Shown: positions 59,089 through 64,000 of the stretch, in pieces
Position numbering within the stretch: position 1 is the first letter of the stretch
How the letters are laid out: each line of letters begins with the position of its first letter
Assembly: GCA_027924585.1 (NCBI GenBank)
Contig: BSBM01000370.1
Span: 25,725,501 to 25,789,500, forward strand
Direction of reading: 5' to 3'
DNA: 64,000 nt
DNA from: Larix kaempferi
Taxonomy: Eukaryota > Streptophyta > Pinopsida > Pinales > Pinaceae
Position numbers and translations under genes: made by a program
Notes under the pieces: generated by a model
Seen by the model: only the letters and a program-made list of their open reading frames with translations
Databases searched by the model: none
Told to the model about the DNA's origin: nothing

Positions 59089-60440
59089 ACACCATGATTT
59101 ATTTTGGAAACCCTTTAACCAGGGGGAAAACTAGTAGAAGATACTTTCATTATGCCTCATTGGCCAATGCAGCCAAGGTAAGGTCTATCGTGCCTCTACC
59201 GGCCATGTGACCCTCGACCATTAGTGGATATGTGCTCATTCTTACAATGGAGTTTGACTAACCTCTTATAGGCTTACAATCACATGAATACCATGGGTAG
59301 ACCTCCCAATACCACGAGCATACCTCCCATACCATTGGTCTATTACAACAGTGACCAAAGTCGGTTAACTTGCTCTATGATTGAGTCAAGATTAACCCAA
59401 GACGATGTTCCAAGGTTTTACCTTGATTTATAAGTGTGTTGCAATTTGGATCAATATCTTTTGGTTACTCATGTCACTTAATAGATTGTCGTAGCACAGG
59501 GAATTTTGGGCATAACAATTCAACGTTAAACATTAGATGTAAACCTAAGTAATGTAGTATGTCCAGAGCTAATGCATTATTGCCAAGTTAATTGAGGATG
59601 GTGTGAGGTCCATATCAAAATGGTCTAAGCTTATTGTGAAGGTCTTTGAACCTCTATTGTATGCAATCCTAGATTCCACTTAAGTGTGTACTTTGCACTA
59701 ATTTGCTCCAATATAAGGTGAACTACATATATTAGAATCAACGGCTCGGTTAATGCCATGTAAACCTCAACAAGTTGCACCTAGAAGAACCATGTTAGGA
59801 TTTGTTGAAACAATGTTGAATGTATGGAAGTGAGGCATCTTGTATGCACTAATGAAAATTATTATACATGCACAAAAGATGCACAGTTATCTAGTTAACC
59901 ACCTTTGGTCATCGATCAATCTAGGGATAGAATGCTATAGACATGTCTATTTTGTATTCATCACACTCTAAAGAAAGTGTGGTGAGGAACACAATCTCGA
60001 TCATAGATTATATGCATGGGGAGTCTAATGTGAACTCATACATGTGAAAATACACAACTCCTCATAGATTATAGGTAGTGACGAGGAGGAGGATGAGGGA
60101 ATGTGTGAGGGTGACAAGGATTTAATAGACAACTCTATAGACCAAATTCAAAACTTTGAAAGAATTTAGTTTGGCATTGTTTTGAGACGTTATTTTGTGT
60201 GTTAATTTTTTGGTGGAAAAATACATATTTTTTATACTATGGAAAAACTATCGAATTGATGGTGGCATTACCCACTTATATTACATGGAGTCTAGTGCCC
60301 TTCTTTACTATGGATATCATGAGAGTTTGTTCTTATTTTAGCAATATTGATTTTCTTCTTTACCCTACTTAAAATAGAGAGATACTTTTTATATTCTAGG
60401 TTAGGGTTGATCACCTCTGTATAATATCTCAATTTTATTT
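59089..60440. other. Non-coding repeat remains right of the LINE
   Basis: The start, ACACCATGATTTATTTTGGAA followed by CCCTTTAACCAGGGGGAAAA, is of a type I have seen in plant repeats but cannot assign. No long open frame or RNA gene is present. It was contiguous with 52140-52254 before the LINE inserted. Confidence 0.4.
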
Positions 60441-60936
60441 TAAGGACAACCTAGCTATGTCACAAAACAGGATGAAACAACAAGCTGATCAACATTAGAG
60501 TGAAAGGAGTTTCAAATAATGGGATTGGGTATTTCTGAGGCTACAACCTTACAAGCAGATGTACCTCAAGCAACTAAATAAGGACAATAAATTAGCACCC
60601 AAGTATTATGGTCCGTATAAAGTGTTACAGAAGATTGGTAGTATGGATTACAAATTGGAGCTTCCTTCATCTTCAAGAGTACATCTAGTTTTTCGTGTTT
60701 CTTGCTTAAAGAAGGTAATAGGAGACAAGATCCCAATTCAAACAATCTTGCTTGGGCTTGATGAAGAAGGAAGAGTCATATTGGAACCTGAACAAATCAC
60801 TGAAACAAGGACTAAAAAACTACGAAATCGGGCTATTACGGAGTACCTCATCAATTGGAAGAACCTGCCAGTGGATGATTCAACATGGGAAGATGAGTCC
60901 TTAATACAGAAGCATCCACAACTAATCAAGCGTTGA
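60441..60936 (+). pseudogene. Chromovirus integrase C-terminus with chromodomain, fragment
   Basis: The frame reads DNLAMSQNRMKQQADQH, two stops (near 60496 and 60517), then an open stretch from 60559. It contains WVFLRLQPYKQ, KYYGPYKVLQKIG and a chromodomain-like end (ITEYLINWKNLP, STWEDE) at about residues 75-120. A chromodomain would guide integration to marked chromatin. Everything upstream (gag to integrase core) is missing. Confidence 0.9.
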
Positions 60937-60965
60937 GGACAACACTTGTCCGAAGGGGAGGAGCA

Positions 60966-61291
60966 TGTTAAGCCCTAAATATTGGCACGTTACCCCCTAT
61001 GTAGTGGCACATTACCCCCTTTATTATGGTGCATTACATATTATTGATGTCGGCTTGGGTCTATTAGTTGTTATTGTACCCCTTTGTCTCCTATATATAG
61101 GAATGAGACCTTTTCATTTTAGTCATCATTGTATCTTGTCTTGTTTTATGTACTTATTACATTGTGTAAGGAGGTTCCCCCCTCGAAGAGGATTTTTATT
61201 CATCTCAGTTCTTTATTATTAAGGTGTGATTACTTTCTTATGGTCTATTTCTGCTATTTTTATGTTATATCTAGGACTTGGTTGCATAACA
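60966..61291 (+). repeat. 3' LTR of the plus-strand chromovirus
   Basis: It begins TGTTAAGCCC directly after a purine-rich AAGGGGAGGAGCA and is proposed to end GCATAACA at 61291. It holds a TATA-like CTATATATAGG near 61090 and a CCCCCCTCGAAG motif like that in the LTR at 37066. The right edge is inferred from the AACA end because there is no second LTR. Confidence 0.65.
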
Positions 61292-61551
61292 GAATCATAG
61301 CCCCTCTAGTTCTCTTTACAAAACCATCTTGGACCATTTTATTATTTTCCAACATAATATTTACATATATTCAAATTGGCACGATAATCCAACCATGCGG
61401 TCCAAATAGGAATATTTACATCATACATGCCTATCCATTCACTAGTTGGGCCTTGGCCTTGAGCTCCGCACTAGGAACCCATACTAGTATATTTACATCA
61501 TTTACATAATTTTGATTAAATACATTCCAAGTCAAAACTAGGGGTATTACA
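61292..61551 (-). repeat. LTR piece of the minus-strand chromovirus
   Basis: Read on the minus strand, it starts TGTAATACCCC at 61551, right after a C/G homopolymer that acts as the polypurine tract (61552-61566; AAGGGGGGGGGG on the minus strand). Only about 260 bp are left before the other chromovirus LTR, so its far end is probably cut off. Confidence 0.6.
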
Positions 61552-61566
61552 ATCCCCCCCCCCCTT

Positions 61567-64000
61567 GAAATAACAATGTCCTCGGTGTTTGCTCAAAATC
61601 AGAACAAAAATGGGTATGCCATTCTCATGGCATCCTCTAACTCTCATGTAGCCTCATCAGGACCAAAGTGTTCGCATTGCACCTTTACCTATCCAATGGA
61701 TCAATTCCAGAGCATTGTTACCTTCTTGTCTATGATTCATAGTGGCTCGGTTTGGAACTCTTCATCGGTTTCAACTTGGATCACATCCCAATCAATCACA
61801 TGGTTAGGATCATGTACATATTTCTTAAGCAAAGAAATATGAAAAACATTACGAGCTCTAGTGTTAGCAGGAAATGCAATTCTATATGCAACTAGTCCTA
61901 TTCTTTCAAGCACTTCAAATGGTCCACAATATCTTGGCAATAGCTTGGCACAACTTCCGAGCTTTAAGGAACTCTTCCTTGGCCTCACTCTAAGGTAAAC
62001 ATGATCCTCGACATGAAAATCCCTATGCACCATGTTCTTATCTGCATAGCTTTTTTGTCTATCTTGGGTTGCCTTTAAATTCTATCAAATTTTCACAACC
62101 TCCTGTTCCATTTATTTAAGTAATTATGGCCCAAGCACAATTATGTTCACTTGATTATCCCAAGTCACTGGTTTCCTGCACTTTTTGCCATACAAAGCTT
62201 CAAATGAACTCATGCCCAACAATGCTTGTTGTCCATTGTTATATGCAAACTCTACCAGGTGTACATAACCTTCCCACTTCGATGGTTTATCCATCACATA
62301 CATGTGAAGCATGTATTCAAGAACCCGATTTACCCTTTCTGTTTGTACATTTGTTTGTGGATGGTAGGCAATGCTAAACTTCAGCCATGTACCCAAATCT
62401 GCAAAAAGAATTTTCCAGAAATTTGTAGCAAATTTGGTATCCCTGCCTAAAATTATTTCCTTAGGAAACCCATGCAATTTGAAAATTTCCTCCATGAAAA
62501 TATTTGCAATGACATCTGTTTTATATGTGGATTTAACCAGTATAAATTGTGTTTCCTTTGTTAATTTTTCCACCACCACCATGATGGAGTAATGTTGTCT
62601 CACAGTCATTGGAAAACCTGTAATAAAGTCCATGGAAATCACTCCCCATTTCCATTCTAGAATTGGAAAAGGATACAATAAACTTGGTGGGTGTTGATGC
62701 TCAACCTTCACTTGTTGGAATTTCATACATCTTGAAATATACTTAGCAATATCTTCTTCATCCCTGACCAAAAATATTGTTTCTTGGCTGTAGGAATTGT
62801 TTTCTGGTATCCCGAGTGATCGAAATATGTCATTTTATGGATTTCATCCATGACAATTCTCCTCAAGTGTACCACATTTTGGAGCATAAATCATGTTTTT
62901 ATAGGTAAGAAGTCCATCATCCTCCAAATGATACCCTTCGTACCTCTTTTCAAAATTCTGTTGCTACAATTTTTCTTTTATTTGCACATTTAATTCATCT
63001 TCAACAAGATAATTAACAATTTGTTGCCTCAAATCTAATTGGCAAGTACTAATGGCTGCCACATGCATTTCATGCATCTTTATGTTCAGTGCATCAACCA
63101 CATTATTTTCCTTCCCTTTCATGTGCTTGATCACAAAATCAAATTCACATAAAAATTCCAACCATCTAGCTTGCTTGGCATTTAATCTTGGTTGCTCAAA
63201 TAAATATTTTAGACCACGGTGGTCTATCCTTTGCTGAAAAATTCTGCCCATTAAATAGTGCCTCCGCATCTTTAAATCATGCACTATGGATGCAAGTTCC
63301 AAATCATGGGTAGCATAATTCTTTTCATGCTATTTCAATTTGCTAGACTGATAACTCACCACATGATTGTCTTGCCTCAAAACTACTCCAAGTCCTTGTT
63401 TACATGCATTTGTACACACCACATTAAAGTCATTTTTTGGGTTTGCAATTTTCAGAATTGGAGCACTTGTGAGAAGATTCTTCAACATTTGGAAGCTTTA
63501 CTCACATTTCGATGTCCACTCAAATTTTATGCTCTTCTTTTGCAAAGAAGTGACTGGTGTGCAACCTTGGAGAATCCTTCGATGAACCTTCTATAATAGC
63601 CAACAAGACCCATAAAATACCTCACATCTGTCACAATCCTTGGAGTTGGCCAATTCATAATGGCGTCAATCTTTTTCGGATCCACTGATATTCCTCCCTC
63701 TGAAATAATGTGACCCAAATAATGGATTTTATTTTTATAGAAATCACATTTGCTTAGCTTTGCATACAACTTATGCTCCCTTAGAAATTGCAAAGCCATT
63801 CTCAAATGTTGTTCATGCTCTTCTTCATTCTTAGAGTAAATAAGAATGTCGTCTAGAAAAATAAGGACAAACTTGTCGAAATACCTACTGAAATTGCTAT
63901 TCATGAGAGATATGAATGCAACTGGTGCATTAGTGAGACCAAATGGCACCATCACAAATTCATAATGTTGATATATTGTTCAGAAGGATGTCTTGTGAAT
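61567..64000 (-). pseudogene. pol: Chromovirus pol (Tekay/Del-like), runs past the window end
   Basis: Minus-strand order from the right edge: reverse transcriptase (63527-63955 and beyond, catalytic FLDD at 63848-63859), RNase H (62964-63302; DHRGLKYLFEQ, KHMKGKENNVVDAL), integrase (62124-62771) with ISMDFITGFP, a GRDTKF second Asp and HPQTN...TERVNR with the Glu, but a damaged zinc-binding site (CMKF). The integrase C-terminal part is 61737-62033 (RYCGPFEVLERIG). A decayed chromodomain (ATWELEDAM-like) is at about 61575-61736. Stops and frameshifts separate the pieces. Gag and the 5' LTR lie outside the window. Confidence 0.9.

Noticed and set aside
61129-61509. 126-codon plus-strand frame across the chromovirus LTR junction
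   Set aside because: It spans the end of one LTR and the antisense of another and has no motif, so it is a chance frame.

Overview
This window is nuclear DNA of a seed plant with a large, repeat-rich genome. The evidence is the content: Ty3/gypsy retrotransposons of two plant groups (a Tat/Ogre-like element and chromoviruses), a plant L1-type LINE whose ORF2 ends in an RNase H domain, AT-rich repeats, and one host-like gene with short GT-AG introns. I see no rRNA, tRNA or CRISPR and nothing bacterial. The species cannot be told from the sequence alone.

Layout. (1) Copy A of a large segmental duplication, 1-20600 (the window opens inside it). It holds unclassified repeats, a decayed Tat/Ogre-like element (5' LTR about 4527-6105, primer site 6111-6128, gag 8133-10944, pol to about 14210, no 3' LTR) and a spliced minus-strand gene (16122-18799). 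(2) A non-duplicated spacer, about 20640-26760, mostly AT-rich, with a poly(A)-ended retroposed sequence at about 25290-26735. (3) Copy B, from at or before 27210 to about 51350, collinear with copy A and roughly 1-3 % different in the stretches I compared by eye. Copy B carries a 4305-bp LTR retrotransposon (37066-41370) inside the Tat gag region; copy A keeps the empty site. (4) AT-rich sequence with tandem duplications (51400-52254), then an essentially full-length LINE (52255-59069) with a 19-bp target-site duplication. (5) Remains of two chromoviruses: a plus-strand 3' end (about 60440-61291) and a minus-strand element (61292 to the window edge).

Most notable points. The minus-strand gene can be joined through seven exons with GT-AG borders, all phase 0, into a 491-residue open frame. 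Several of its exon-intron units are tandem duplicates of each other, and one exon contains a 63-bp coding minisatellite. In copy B one whole exon has been removed by recombination across a 10-bp identity in two homologous introns, leaving an open 408-codon version. I do not recognise the protein. Second, the LTR element in copy B lacks the reverse transcriptase and the integrase core, yet what remains of gag-protease-RNase H-integrase stays in one reading frame of 792 codons with only two stops. Everything else is ordinary decayed mobile DNA, and its mutations help to date the duplication and the insertions relative to each other.
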